The notes: generated from the letters alone by a model not told the origin. A stretch of 64,000 bases of DNA from an uncultured Alphaproteobacteria bacterium (GCA_910585375.1 CAJUCZ010000006.1:1-64000), one strand, 5' to 3'. Shown: positions 53,151 to 61,635, counted from the stretch's first letter. Translations and numbers: made by a program.

Positions 53151-53620
53151 TTACCGCAAACCGGCAATCCTGCTCATGTTATAACCAACGGACACATCTT
53201 CGTCCACAAACTCTGCCGGCCTTTTTGACCGGCTGTCCGGTCCATTTAACGGTATTACCCACCGCCTTGGCTGCCTTACCGGTCGCTTTTCCTGCCGACC
53301 AAACAGTATTTCCGCCGCATATAGGCCGTTCCGACAACACCGACCGCATTTCCGACGGCCGGAATTGACCGCGTCACGACTCCGGCCGCTTCTGTCCCCT
53401 TATCTGCGCTATTCATTCCGCAAACGTTTCGGTTGCCTTTCGCATCTTGAACAAAACACCTTGCCTTTTCCGTCCGCGTTCCATACTCCGTTTTACCACA
53501 TTCTTCACAACACCGCCATCCGAAAACTTCCGGCAACAAATATTCCCATCTGCAAGCAACAGCATTCATCAAAACATTAACCGATACCCAACGCCACAAT
53601 TTCCGAAACCATCAGCTCCG
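53151..53620 (-). pseudogene. Frameshifted gene of a small Ala/Gly/Lys-rich protein
   Basis: Reading the minus strand, the first part (about 53599-53320) contains FGWRCCEEC, CFVQDAKGNRNVCG and AVGNAVGVVGTA. A shift near 53311-53322 is needed to reach GNTVWSAGKATGKAAKAVGN, and another near 53211-53218 to reach KKAGEFVDEDVSVGYNMSR and a stop at 53151. The three pieces read smoothly in composition across frames, so this is taken as one gene broken by at least two frameshifts. The 5' end is uncertain. Family not recognised. Confidence 0.5.
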
Positions 53621-53652
53621 GTACTATATCTGTGTAATACATATCCAATAAC

Positions 53653-53856
53653 TTAATACAAAATCTTAATATTTCCAGCAGCCACTCTGCCTTTGTCATC
53701 ATATAAGTCAAAACTGACCTTTTGACCTTCTTTTAAATATTTAAATCCGATCTTTTCCAATTGTGAGATATGCAGAAAAAATTCCTGCTTGGTTTCATCA
53801 TGAACAATAAAACCATATCCCTTTGCCGCATTAAACCATTTAATTCTTCCAATCAT
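53653..53856 (-). CDS. Cold-shock domain protein
   Basis: The 67-residue OB-fold single-strand nucleic acid binding protein has RNP1-like KGYGFI at 12-17 and RNP2-like FFLHIS at 26-31. It acts on mRNA structure, typically at low temperature or stress. AGGGGGTG precedes the start. Upstream lies an AT-rich region with a TTGACA at 53931-53926 (minus strand) whose spacing to TATAAT is short. Single gene. Confidence 0.93.
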   Translation of the reverse strand: MIGRIKWFNAAKGYGFIVHDETKQEFFLHISQLEKIGFKYLKEGQKVSFDLYDDKGRVAAGNIKILY

Positions 53857-54148
53857 TACACCCCCTGAAACTTCTAAAAGAAGTAAAATTTTCTAACAAT
53901 CAAAAATTATATAAAAAACAAAATTTGTCAACTTTAAAAATAAACTTAAATTTATTTTATAAAACAAAAAACAACAAAAAATTACAATTTACGCATAATT
54001 TTGACACAAAAACCAAGCAAACCCTTACAATATATAAGATTTGTCACGAAATAATAAAACCTTTGTTTATAACCCTACAAATAAGCAATTTTTGGAATTA
54101 ATTATAGTTTTGGATTAGTAAAATTTATTTTTCTGATATTTAAAAAAC
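53857..54148. other. AT-rich intergenic region without gene
   Basis: About 290 bases of strongly AT-rich DNA lie between the csp start and the rplQ terminator. It probably contains the csp promoter and a long leader; no RNA gene was recognised. Confidence 0.4.
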
Positions 54149-54176
54149 AAAAAAGGCGATTCGCATCGCCTTTTTT
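54149..54176 (-). terminator. Intrinsic terminator after rplQ
   Basis: A 12-bp stem AAAAAAGGCGAT / ATCGCCTTTTTT with a TCGC loop, symmetrical A and T runs on both strands. Confidence 0.9.
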
Positions 54177-54193
54177 TTACTCGAAAGTATAAA

Positions 54194-54634
54194 TTAGTTA
54201 GCTTCTTTGGCAGCAGCTTCAGCAGCGGCTTTTTCTTCAGCAACGCGAGCCAAATCTTTTGCACCTTTGGCATTAACATCTCTGTCAACCAGTTCAATAA
54301 CAGCCATCGGAGCACAGTCACCATAACGAAAACCGGCTTTCAAAACTCTGGTATAACCGCCGTTGCGTTCTTTATAACGTTCGGCCAAAGTGGAGAAAAG
54401 CTTGGAAACTACTTCGTTGTCACGAAGAAAAGCCAAAGCCTGTCTGCGGTTGCTCAAATCACCCTTTTTACCCAGAGTAATCATGTTATCAACAAAAGTT
54501 CTCAATTCTTTAGCTCTCGGAAGAGTAACGCTAATCTGTTCATGTGTTAACACTGCATTTGTCAGGTTAGCAAACAAAGCTCTTCTCTGGCTTCTTGTCA
54601 TATTAAGTTTTCTGTGTTTCATTCCATGTCTCAT
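54194..54634 (-). CDS. rplQ: Ribosomal protein L17
   Basis: L17 of the large ribosomal subunit lies near the exit tunnel. The 146-residue protein has the classic MRHGMKHRKLN start and YTRVLKAGFRYGDCAPMAVIELV, then an Ala/Glu/Lys-rich tail longer than in many homologues. It is normally cotranscribed with rpoA, but here 1.36 kb with a terminator lies between them, so it must have its own promoter or depend on read-through. Confidence 0.97.
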   Translation of the reverse strand: MRHGMKHRKLNMTRSQRRALFANLTNAVLTHEQISVTLPRAKELRTFVDNMITLGKKGDLSNRRQALAFLRDNEVVSKLFSTLAERYKERNGGYTRVLKAGFRYGDCAPMAVIELVDRDVNAKGAKDLARVAEEKAAAEAAAKEAN

Positions 54635-54783
54635 GACATATTTCCTTTCTTTTTCTCTGTGTCCTGCAGGGCAGAACGGATAAAACGCAGGCCTTTACCA
54701 CGGTTTCTCAACGAGCTCATGCATAAAGGCACTTCAATCAAGGCCGTTTGTAACACACAAAAACCTGAATTGCAAGCAAAAAA

Positions 54784-54818
54784 GACAGCGACCAAAGCTA
54801 AAAGCCCCAATCGCTGTC
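54784..54818 (-). terminator. Intrinsic terminator after the broken gene in the rpoA-rplQ island
   Basis: GACAGCGA at 54784-54791 pairs with TCGCTGTC at 54811-54818; on the minus strand TTTTTT follows. It lies just after the stop codon at 54834. Confidence 0.8.
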
Positions 54819-54833
54819 CTTTTTACAATTTTC

Positions 54834-55636
54834 CTAACAAGACCGAAGAATCATCATGCTCAATATAATAAAGGCGATTTGTCCTTTCCAAATCATAACA
54901 TTCGTAAGGATCTCCGGCTTGTCCCTTTTCAACGCTAACATCCAAAAGTAAACTTTCTCCAAACCGGATACCGCAGCCTCTCTCATTTTCACAATCAAAG
55001 CAGGTAGATTTTTCTCAACAAGGCGGAAACCTGCTCTGGTTAAAAGCTGAACACCCAGTCGCTCAACCATTTCCGGCAGATAATGAGGAAAAACCTCAAT
55101 CAGCGTCACTCCGGCAATAATCAAATCCCCCCACAAGACAAATCCGTGTAGTCTTCCGCTTTTTTCCACCACATACCACGGAGAACACTTTTCAACGTAA
55201 CAATTCCGAACTTTGCTCTTAACCTGCTCAGCGGCCACATTATCATCAACCCTAATAATCAAAGGCTTATTCTTAGTCAAAAACCATTCCGGCAGCACGG
55301 GATACTCAAAACAAAAAGCCGTTCGCACAAAAGCCGATAAATCGCCCTGTCGTGCTTCCAATACGGAACATCAGCTCTTGGCACAAAGTGACAATAAACC
55401 GTGTAGATCAACATCCAATCTTCTTGCTGAACAAATCATCGCCAAACATCCGCATCATCATCCCGACAAGGAATAGGAAGACTTCGCCGTTCAGCCTTAA
55501 CTTTTTTCGGCTCAAAAACTTTAACCTTTTTCTGAACCCAAGTTTGCAAAATAATTCTTTTAACATAAGTCTGGTATTTAAAATTAATAATTACAATATA
55601 ACTCTGAAAGAATAACATATCAAACTTAAAAAACAA
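54834..55636 (-). pseudogene. Broken gene in the rpoA-rplQ island (175-codon 3' part intact)
   Basis: The 3' part (54834-55361) is open for 175 codons with a hydrophobic C-terminal end (AFIILSMMIL) and WYVVEKSGRLHGFVLWGD in the middle. Upstream the same gene seems to continue in another frame: a frame shift near 55355 leads back to MLIYTVYCHFVPRADVPYWK, and an in-frame TGA at 55436-55438 then separates it from a 66-codon segment ending in IPCRDDDADVWR. Because ordinary genes here use TGA as stop, recoding is not needed. The family is not recognised. Confidence 0.5.
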
Positions 55637-55951
55637 GAAAACAATTCCGGCAAAAACAGTAATTTGCCCCCTATCTTCACCCTGGCCTCATGTCCTCCGC
55701 CCCGCCATCTGACTTGGCCTTCCCACATACACTCTTAAACCCGCTCTTTCCCTCTTCCTCCGTCTTCCCGCATTTGTACACTAATTCCTTCCATACCCCT
55801 CATCACCGCACTTATACACATAATCCCCCGCCTTCACTCTATCCTCGCCCTCTCACATTCGAACATTACCTCACTGCAAATCAACCTCTATTTCCCCCCC
55901 TTTTTTCCACCTTCCTTTATTAAAGAAAATGGCAACAAGCTTTAAAATGCA
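55637..55951. other. Segment without gene, with extreme C over G excess
   Basis: From about 55666 to 55918 the plus strand is very poor in G: in 55681-55920 I count 105 C and 17 G. No open frame of the usual composition was seen on either strand. It contains no tandem repeat I could define. Confidence 0.5.
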
Positions 55952-55981
55952 AAAAAGGAAGCTTGATAAAGCTTCCTTTTT
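55952..55981. terminator. Intrinsic terminator after rpoA
   Basis: A 13-bp stem AAAAAGGAAGCTT / AAGCTTCCTTTTT with a GATA loop directly after the rpoA stop. It separates the rpoA transcript from rplQ. Confidence 0.9.
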
Positions 55982-55998
55982 CTTTATATTTTCAACAA

Positions 55999-57009
55999 CT
56001 AAAAATGTTCATCTACGCGACGAATCAACTCCTCAATGTTTTCAGGCGGCCAACCAGGCGTATCCATACCAAGATGAATACCCATTTTTGCCAAAACTTC
56101 TTTGATTTCATTCAAAGATTTTCTGCCAAAATTCGGAGTTCTAAGCATTTCAGCTTCGGTTTTCTGAACCAAATCGCCAATATAAACAATATTGTCGTTT
56201 TTAAGGCAATTGGCCGAACGAACAGACAATTCAAGCTCTTCCACTTTCTTAAGCAGGTTTTTGTTGAACGGCAGTTCTTCTTTTTCAACTTCAACTTCGT
56301 TTTCCGGTTCATCAAAGTTAATAAACGGCTTCAACTGATCTTGCAAGATTCTTGCAGCCAAAGCAACCGCATCTTCCGGAGAAACGACATTGTTGGTCTC
56401 AACAACCAGTGTCAACTTATCATAGTCGGTAACCTGACCGACACGGGTGTTCTCAACTTTGTAAGAGACCTTCTTAACCGGAGAATAAATTGCATCTACA
56501 GCAATCACGCCGATCGGAGCATCAGCAGCTTTATTCTGAAATGCCGGTACATAACCTTTACCGGTATTAACCGTCAATTCCATATTAATTTTAGCACCGG
56601 CATCCAGATTGCAAATAACATGGTTAGGATTCTTAATTTCAACATCATGACCGGTCTCAATCATCTGTGCGGTAACCTCACAAGGACCTTCAGCCTTCAA
56701 AGTCATCGTCTTCGGGCCTTCGCCGTGAACGGCCACGGCCAATCCTTTAATATTCAGGACGATATCTGTAACATCTTCTCTGACCCCCGGAATAACGGAA
56801 AACTCATGAAGTACACCGTTAATTTTGATAGCGGTTACGGCGCCGCCTTGCAGAGAAGACAGCAAAACGCGTCTCAGCGCGTTACCCAAAGTTAATCCGA
56901 AACCCCGCTCCAGAGGTTCAACCACGATTTTAGCTTTGCTGCCGCCCTCACTGGGAACAACTTCTAAGTTCGTAGGTTTAATAAGTTCTTGCCAATTCTT
57001 TTGAATCAC
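55999..57009 (-). CDS. rpoA: RNA polymerase alpha subunit
   Basis: RpoA assembles RNA polymerase through its N-terminal domain and contacts UP elements and activators through its C-terminal domain. The 336-residue protein has the typical QKNWQELIKP start, RGFGLTLGNALRRVLLSS near 40-57, and the helix-hairpin-helix C-terminal domain with LRTPNFGRKSLNEIKEVL. I use the GTG at 57009 with GAGGA seven bases upstream instead of the TTG at 57027. It follows rpsK after about 100 bases. Confidence 0.97.
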   Translation of the reverse strand: MIQKNWQELIKPTNLEVVPSEGGSKAKIVVEPLERGFGLTLGNALRRVLLSSLQGGAVTAIKINGVLHEFSVIPGVREDVTDIVLNIKGLAVAVHGEGPKTMTLKAEGPCEVTAQMIETGHDVEIKNPNHVICNLDAGAKINMELTVNTGKGYVPAFQNKAADAPIGVIAVDAIYSPVKKVSYKVENTRVGQVTDYDKLTLVVETNNVVSPEDAVALAARILQDQLKPFINFDEPENEVEVEKEELPFNKNLLKKVEELELSVRSANCLKNDNIVYIGDLVQKTEAEMLRTPNFGRKSLNEIKEVLAKMGIHLGMDTPGWPPENIEELIRRVDEHF

Positions 57010-57113
57010 TGGTATGTCCTCTTTCAATTAGTGCATATGCATATTTTACAAAACTCAAGAGAAAGCGAGGCACTAAAGCAGCCTCGATCTCTTTACATAA
57101 CAAAGATAAAAGA

Positions 57114-57506
57114 CTAAACGCGGCGTCTTTTTCTCAAGCGGCAGCCATTGTGAGGAATAGGAGTAACATCACGAATGGAAGTGATGGTAAAACCTATAAC
57201 CTGCAATGCTCTGATCGCAGATTCTCTACCAGAACCGGGACCTTTAACTTCAACTTCCAGAGTTTTCATGCCGTGTTCCTGAGCTTTTTTACCGGCATCT
57301 TCTGCCGCTACCTGAGCAGCATAAGGGGTAGATTTTCTGGAACCCTTAAAACCCTGAGCACCCGATGTTGACCAAGCAACAGTATTGCCTTGAGCATCGG
57401 TAATTGTAATTCTTGTATTGTTAAAAGTAGAATTTACATGAGCCACGCCCGCTGTAATATTCTTCTTTTCTTTTTTCTTCACACGTTGTGATACTGCTTT
57501 TGCCAT
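57114..57506 (-). CDS. rpsK: Ribosomal protein S11
   Basis: S11 of the small subunit platform. The 130-residue protein has a Lys-rich start, GVAHVNSTFNNTRITITD and the RDVTPIPHNGCRLRKRRRV C-terminus, both hallmarks of the family. It lies 19 bases after rpsM in the usual order rpsM-rpsK-rpoA (rpsD is missing here, as in many alphaproteobacteria). Confidence 0.97.
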   Translation of the reverse strand: MAKAVSQRVKKKEKKNITAGVAHVNSTFNNTRITITDAQGNTVAWSTSGAQGFKGSRKSTPYAAQVAAEDAGKKAQEHGMKTLEVEVKGPGSGRESAIRALQVIGFTITSIRDVTPIPHNGCRLRKRRRV

Positions 57507-57525
57507 TTAACAACTACCCTTCAAA

Positions 57526-57894
57526 CTATTTTTTCTTGTTAGCGACAGTTTTACGTTTACCTTTGCGGGTTCTGGCATTCTGTTTAGTGCTCTGTCCGCG
57601 GACCGGCAAACCTTTACGATGTCTCAAGCCTCTGTAGCAGCCGAGATCCATCAGTCTTTTAATATTAACACCGACTTCACGGCGCAATTCGCCTTCAACG
57701 AGGCAGTTTGAATCAATTTCTTCACGGATTTTGGCAATCTCGTCTTCGCTCAGATCCTGAACGCGACGATCGCCGGAAACTCCGGTTTTTGCACAAATGT
57801 CTTGAGCAGTTTTTCTTCCAATACCGAAAATATAAGTCAATGCGACTTCAATTTTCTTGGCAGTTGGGATATTTACACCAGCTATACGAGCCAA
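57526..57894 (-). CDS. rpsM: Ribosomal protein S13
   Basis: S13 of the small subunit head. The 122-residue protein has MARIAGVNIP, YIFGIGRKTAQDICAKTG and the conserved RGLRHRKGLPVRGQ(S/R)T near the C-terminus. Usual length. It follows adk after 150 bases without an extra gene (rpmJ is not present here). Confidence 0.97.
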   Translation of the reverse strand: MARIAGVNIPTAKKIEVALTYIFGIGRKTAQDICAKTGVSGDRRVQDLSEDEIAKIREEIDSNCLVEGELRREVGVNIKRLMDLGCYRGLRHRKGLPVRGQSTKQNARTRKGKRKTVANKKK

Positions 57895-58044
57895 ATTAAC
57901 TCTCCATTTTAAAAAAATTTACCACATTCAAAAAGTTGATCACCACTCTTCAAAATTAAGGCGGATTATATGCCAAAAAATTTTAGTGTCAACCACCCTT
58001 TTTACAAAATTCTTGAAAAAAACGCATTTTTTTCAAAAAATTCA

Positions 58045-58716
58045 TTATGCAACCGCTAAAAGGCTGTCAACCTTCTTCGCTGTTGCCTCGATTGTACCTG
58101 TCCCGTCCACACATCTGAGCAGGCCTTTCTGCTCAAAGTAAGGAATTGTCGGATATGTATAAACACGATAATTGACGAGTCGATTCTGCACGGTCGTCCG
58201 GTTATCATCCAGACGGCGGTAAAAATCCGTGCCGCCGCACTTATCACAAACGCCGTAAACTTTGGGCTTGTGAAATTTGTCATGATACCCTTCCCCGCAG
58301 GTCATACAGGCATAACGTCCGAGAATACGCTCCATAATGATCTCATCGGGCACTTGTATCTCAATAACGGCATCAAGCTTAATCCCTTTCTTGGCTAACA
58401 GCTCTTCCAAAGCTTCTGCCTGCGGCAGAGTTCTCGGAAACCCGTCCAGAATAAAACCGTTCTTACAGTCATCTTCATCAATACGTTGCGAGACCATTTT
58501 AATAATCATTTCATCGGTCACAAAAGAACCGGCATCCAAAAGCTTTTTGATTTCGAGTCCCAGAGGAGTCGCTTTTGCAGCTTCGGCGCGCAGCATTTCT
58601 CCCGTTGACAAATGACAAATATTCACTTTTTCTTTCAGGAGTCGCGCCTGCGTTCCCTTACCGCAGCCAGGAGCGCCGGTAAAGACCAGATGCAAACCCA
58701 AACCGTTCTGATTCAT
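58045..58716 (-). CDS. adk: Adenylate kinase (zinc-type lid)
   Basis: Adk interconverts AMP, ATP and ADP. The 223-residue protein has the P-loop GAPGCGKGT at 14-22 and DGFPRT near 92-97. The lid region contains CMTCGEGYH and CDKCGG, four cysteines that would bind zinc, as in Gram-positive and some other enzymes. A few extra residues precede the usual start. It overlaps secY by one base (TAATG), the usual secY-adk arrangement. Confidence 0.96.
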   Translation of the reverse strand: MNQNGLGLHLVFTGAPGCGKGTQARLLKEKVNICHLSTGEMLRAEAAKATPLGLEIKKLLDAGSFVTDEMIIKMVSQRIDEDDCKNGFILDGFPRTLPQAEALEELLAKKGIKLDAVIEIQVPDEIIMERILGRYACMTCGEGYHDKFHKPKVYGVCDKCGGTDFYRRLDDNRTTVQNRLVNYRVYTYPTIPYFEQKGLLRCVDGTGTIEATAKKVDSLLAVA

Positions 58717-60068
58717 TATCTTCTCTTTCCTTTTCCGGCCAAAGAAGCTTTTTTAATCAAGGATTCGTATTGATAAGCAATCAGGTGAGACTGAACCTGT
58801 CCGACAAAATCCATGGTAACCTGAACCACGATCAAAAGCGTTGTACCGCCCAAAACAAACGGAACGGAAAGACGGCTGATTAAAATTTCCGGCAAGATAC
58901 ACAAAGCCACCAGATAAACCGCGCCCAAAACCGTCAGACGGGTAACAACATAGTCAAGATACTCGGCTGTGTTTTTCCCCGGACGAATACCGGCAATAAA
59001 ACCGCCGTGTTTTTTCAAATTATCGGCCGTTTCTTCCGGATTGAACACAATCGCGGTATAAAAGAAAGCAAAAAACAAAATCAAACCGGCATACAATGTC
59101 AGATACAACGGCTGTCCGTGACCAAGCAGCTGGCTCAAAGTCTGAACCCAGGCCGGTCCGCTTTCGGCGCTGAAATTGGCAATCGTAATCGGCAACAGCA
59201 GCAAAGAACTGGCAAAAATCGGCGGAATAACACCGGTCGGATTAATTTTTAACGGCAGGTGGGAGCTTTCGGCCGTACTGCCGCCCAACATAGCCTGACG
59301 CTTCGGATATTGAATCGTAATTTTTCTCTGGGCTCTTTCGACCAGAACAATGGTATAAATCAAAACAATCACCATAATCATCAACAAGGCAATCACCCCC
59401 AAAGACATGGAACCGACACGTCCCAGTTCAAAGGTCTTGGCCAAGGCCGACGGAATATTGGCAATAATACCGACCGTAATAATCAGGGAAGAGCCGTTAC
59501 CGACACCGCGCGCCGTAATCTGCTCGCCCAACCAGACGATAAACATCGTGCCGCCAACCAGAGAAACGACTGTTGTAAACTTAAAGGTAAAACCCGGATC
59601 AACCACGGCAGAGGCACCGGCAGCACCGGTCATCCCTTCCAAACCGACGGCAATACCGTACCCTTGGATAATGGTAATCAAAACCGTCAGAATACGGGTA
59701 TATTGCGTAATCTTGCGATGCCCTGCTTCGCCTTCCTTCTTCAGCGCCCCCAGAGACGGAATAACCGACTGCCCGAGCTGAACAATAATAGAAGCCGAAA
59801 TATACGGCATGATGTTAAGAGCAAAAATGGTCATACGCTCTAACGCACCACCGGCAAACATATTAAACATTCCGAGGATACCGCCGGAATTTCTGTTAAA
59901 AATATCAGCCAGAATATGCGGATCAATCCCCGGCAGCGGGATAAATGTTCCCAACCGGAAAACGATTAAGGCCAAAATTGTAAACCACAATCTTTTCTTT
60001 AGTTCTTCAGCTTTGCTAAAAGCAGACATATCAAGATTCGCTGCCATTTTTTCTGCAAGAGAAACCAT
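58716..60068 (-). CDS. secY: Preprotein translocase subunit SecY
   Basis: SecY is the channel of the Sec translocon. The 450-residue protein has ten hydrophobic helices, GIDPHILADIFNRNSGGILG near 50-69 and GYGIAVGLEGM, and the cytoplasmic loops with the conserved arginine-containing RIPGKNTAEYLD-like region (IRPGKNTAEYLDYVVTRLT). AAGGAAG precedes the ATG. It normally follows rplO directly; here 1.7 kb separate them, and it has a visible promoter of its own. Confidence 0.97.
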   Translation of the reverse strand: MVSLAEKMAANLDMSAFSKAEELKKRLWFTILALIVFRLGTFIPLPGIDPHILADIFNRNSGGILGMFNMFAGGALERMTIFALNIMPYISASIIVQLGQSVIPSLGALKKEGEAGHRKITQYTRILTVLITIIQGYGIAVGLEGMTGAAGASAVVDPGFTFKFTTVVSLVGGTMFIVWLGEQITARGVGNGSSLIITVGIIANIPSALAKTFELGRVGSMSLGVIALLMIMVIVLIYTIVLVERAQRKITIQYPKRQAMLGGSTAESSHLPLKINPTGVIPPIFASSLLLLPITIANFSAESGPAWVQTLSQLLGHGQPLYLTLYAGLILFFAFFYTAIVFNPEETADNLKKHGGFIAGIRPGKNTAEYLDYVVTRLTVLGAVYLVALCILPEILISRLSVPFVLGGTTLLIVVQVTMDFVGQVQSHLIAYQYESLIKKASLAGKGKRR

Positions 60069-60103
60069 TTTTACTTCCTTATTTTATTTTTAAACAACCA
60101 AGC

Positions 60104-60120
60104 AAGGGAAATTTTCCCTT
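60104..60120. promoter_or_regulatory. Perfect palindrome in the secY leader
   Basis: AAGGGAAA, one central base, TTTCCCTT. It lies between the secY -10 box and the secY start and could be an operator or a leader hairpin. It has no T run of its own. Confidence 0.45.
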
Positions 60121-60133
60121 TTAAACTAAGCTA

Positions 60134-60161
60134 GTTATACACGAAAAAAATTTTAATTCAA
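60134..60161 (-). promoter_or_regulatory. Promoter of secY-adk-rpsM-rpsK-rpoA
   Basis: On the minus strand TTGAAT at 60161-60156, a 16-base spacer and TATAAC at 60139-60134, about 65 bases before secY. Confidence 0.6.
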
Positions 60162-60285
60162 CAAAATTATCCATTTACACCATAAGAATAAAACAATTCT
60201 CTAAATATTCAACAAAACATTTACAAAAAAACACCTGTCTTTTATCCTAAATAGGAATGCAATTTCTGATTTGAACGAGAAAAAC

Positions 60286-60752
60286 ATGGAAGAAAAAGTT
60301 TTCAGATACTCAATGAAAGCCATTATTATAAAAAAACGGAAAGTTGTTGGCAGAAAGCTGCGATTACGGACAAGGACGTTTTTGTAAACTCCCCGGCGGC
60401 GGACACCAATGGGGAGAAACGATAGAACAAGCACTTATGCGCGAATGCAAGAAGAATTAAATATCGAGGTTAAACCTCTCAGACTGCTCTTTGTACGGGA
60501 CTACATTGCCAAGAATCATTACATGACCTTGGATCTTCCCTGTTTTCATCTGGCCGAACTCATGTTTGAATGTCAGGTATCTGATTTTCCCCCTTGGGAC
60601 CGGGCTCGGAACCGGACAATCCTGCACAACGAATAAAATGGCTGAACATAGACACACTGGCAGATTCTGATTTTTACCTTAAAACAATCATTCCTTACTT
60701 AAAAAAGCTAAAAGACATCAAAGAAACCATTATTCTTGGTGATATAAACTGA
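60286..60752 (+). pseudogene. Frameshifted Nudix hydrolase
   Basis: The start (MEEKVFRYSMKAIII) is followed by an A run near 60330-60336 where one base must be removed to read GKLLAESCDYGQG and the Nudix box GGGHQWGETIEQALMREC. A second shift near 60450 is needed to complete the box as EELNIEV, and a third near 60600 to reach IKWLNIDTLADSDFYLK and the TGA at 60752. The catalytic core is therefore recognisable but split over three frames. Nudix enzymes hydrolyse nucleotide diphosphate derivatives. It lies antiparallel to the ribosomal genes in the rplO-secY island. Confidence 0.85.
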
Positions 60753-60800
60753 CAGCCCTCCTCCTCTGACAGAGATTACATCTCCTCTCCCGTTAAAAAC

Positions 60801-60826
60801 AAAAAAAACGGCTTCATACGAAACCG
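60801..60826 (-). terminator. Intrinsic terminator after the small membrane protein gene
   Basis: On the minus strand CGGTTTC / GAAGCCG (one G-T pair, 4-base loop) at 60826-60809 is followed by eight T residues. It lies about 30 bases past the stop at 60858. Confidence 0.8.
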
Positions 60827-60857
60827 CTTTTTATCTTTTGGAAAAAAATGATGACTG

Positions 60858-61052
60858 TTAGTAACCGCGATGATAACGGCGCAGCTTTTGCAACCCGATA
60901 CAGAACAAAGCTACCCAGCATGAAATACCGGCCGTAATCAATGACCACTGGGAAATAATCATATTTCCCTTAAATCCGGCTGTCCAGAACAAAACAACGC
61001 CAGCCATCGCAATAACCAATGCAACAGTAAAAATTTTTTCTAATCTTTCCAT
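60858..61052 (-). CDS. Small two-helix membrane protein
   Basis: The 64-residue product has hydrophobic helices at about 8-25 and 36-53, a short basic start (MERLEKIF) and a basic end (KLRRYHRGY). There is no good Shine-Dalgarno sequence, but it has a promoter module almost identical in sequence to that of the neighbouring gene at 61203, and a terminator, so it is likely expressed. Not recognised. Confidence 0.55.
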   Translation of the reverse strand: MERLEKIFTVALVIAMAGVVLFWTAGFKGNMIISQWSLITAGISCWVALFCIGLQKLRRYHRGY

Positions 61053-61117
61053 ATTTTTTAATTTTTATGAGGCAGCACCTCGTTAATAAATATCTTAATA
61101 ATCTCAAATTATAAATT

Positions 61118-61146
61118 ACCATATCACACTTTTATGTCTACAATAA
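61118..61146 (-). promoter_or_regulatory. Promoter module A of the rplO-secY island
   Basis: On the minus strand TTATTG at 61146-61141, a 17-base spacer and TATGGT at 61123-61118. The surrounding 40 bases (61121-61160) are a direct repeat of 61639-61678. Confidence 0.6.
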
Positions 61147-61160
61147 GCATTTTTGACATA
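61121..61160. repeat. Direct repeat, copy A (promoter module)
   Basis: This 40-base segment starts atatcaca and ends in ttttgacata. About 33 of 40 bases are identical to copy B at 61639-61678. Both copies lie upstream of a small orphan gene. Confidence 0.75.
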
Positions 61161-61202
61161 AAACATAACGAACATTCCTTAACAAACCCAAAACCGCAGC
61201 TG

Positions 61203-61586
61203 CTACAAACCTCGCATTTTGACCGATCCATTCAGCACAGGATTAAACATCCCATCCAAAACAGATGCCGCCATCTGCTTTACAAAAAGTTTATAATCAA
61301 CAATTCTTGCCGCTGAATTTATGTTTTTAAAATCCTCAATTGCAAAATTAGTCAAAAGCACTAGCGCCGCAAGACAAGGTTCGGAAAAAAGAATCTCCTT
61401 CAGTTGCCCATTTTCGGCATAACGATGTGCTCTGCTCATTAAATCCTGAATTTCTGTCAGTTTTTCCTCTTCTTGATCTTGGGTTAAAGTACCTTCTTTC
61501 AACAAATTTTTAATTTTTGTCATTTGCTCAAAAATTTCTACCTGTTCCTTCAGATACTCAATCACTGTTTTTTTTATTTCTTCCAT
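61203..61586 (-). CDS. Small helical protein of unknown function
   Basis: The 127-residue protein is mostly helical: a charged N-terminal coil (about 1-55, Glu/Lys/Gln-rich), then a hydrophobic stretch EPCLAALVLLTNFAIEDF near 70-87, and a basic end. No motif was recognised. There is no clear Shine-Dalgarno sequence, and the leader carries a 21-base tandem repeat. A promoter module lies upstream. It may be a regulator or a toxin/antitoxin-like small protein, but nothing in the sequence shows this. Confidence 0.5.
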   Translation of the reverse strand: MEEIKKTVIEYLKEQVEIFEQMTKIKNLLKEGTLTQDQEEEKLTEIQDLMSRAHRYAENGQLKEILFSEPCLAALVLLTNFAIEDFKNINSAARIVDYKLFVKQMAASVLDGMFNPVLNGSVKMRGL

Positions 61587-61628
61587 AATATTTTAATAAT
61601 TTTCATTAATATTTTAATAATTTTCATT
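61587..61628. repeat. Tandem 21-base repeat in the leader of the small gene
   Basis: Two exact copies of a 21-base unit beginning aatatttta and ending ttcatt (61587-61607 and 61608-61628), between the promoter module and the start codon. Confidence 0.85.
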
Positions 61629-61635
61629 CAAGATA

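Noticed and set aside
54834..55636. TGA read as Trp or Sec
   Set aside because: Several sound genes in the window (xseB, umuD, cdd, the TPR protein) end with TGA, so the code is standard and there is no Sec element.
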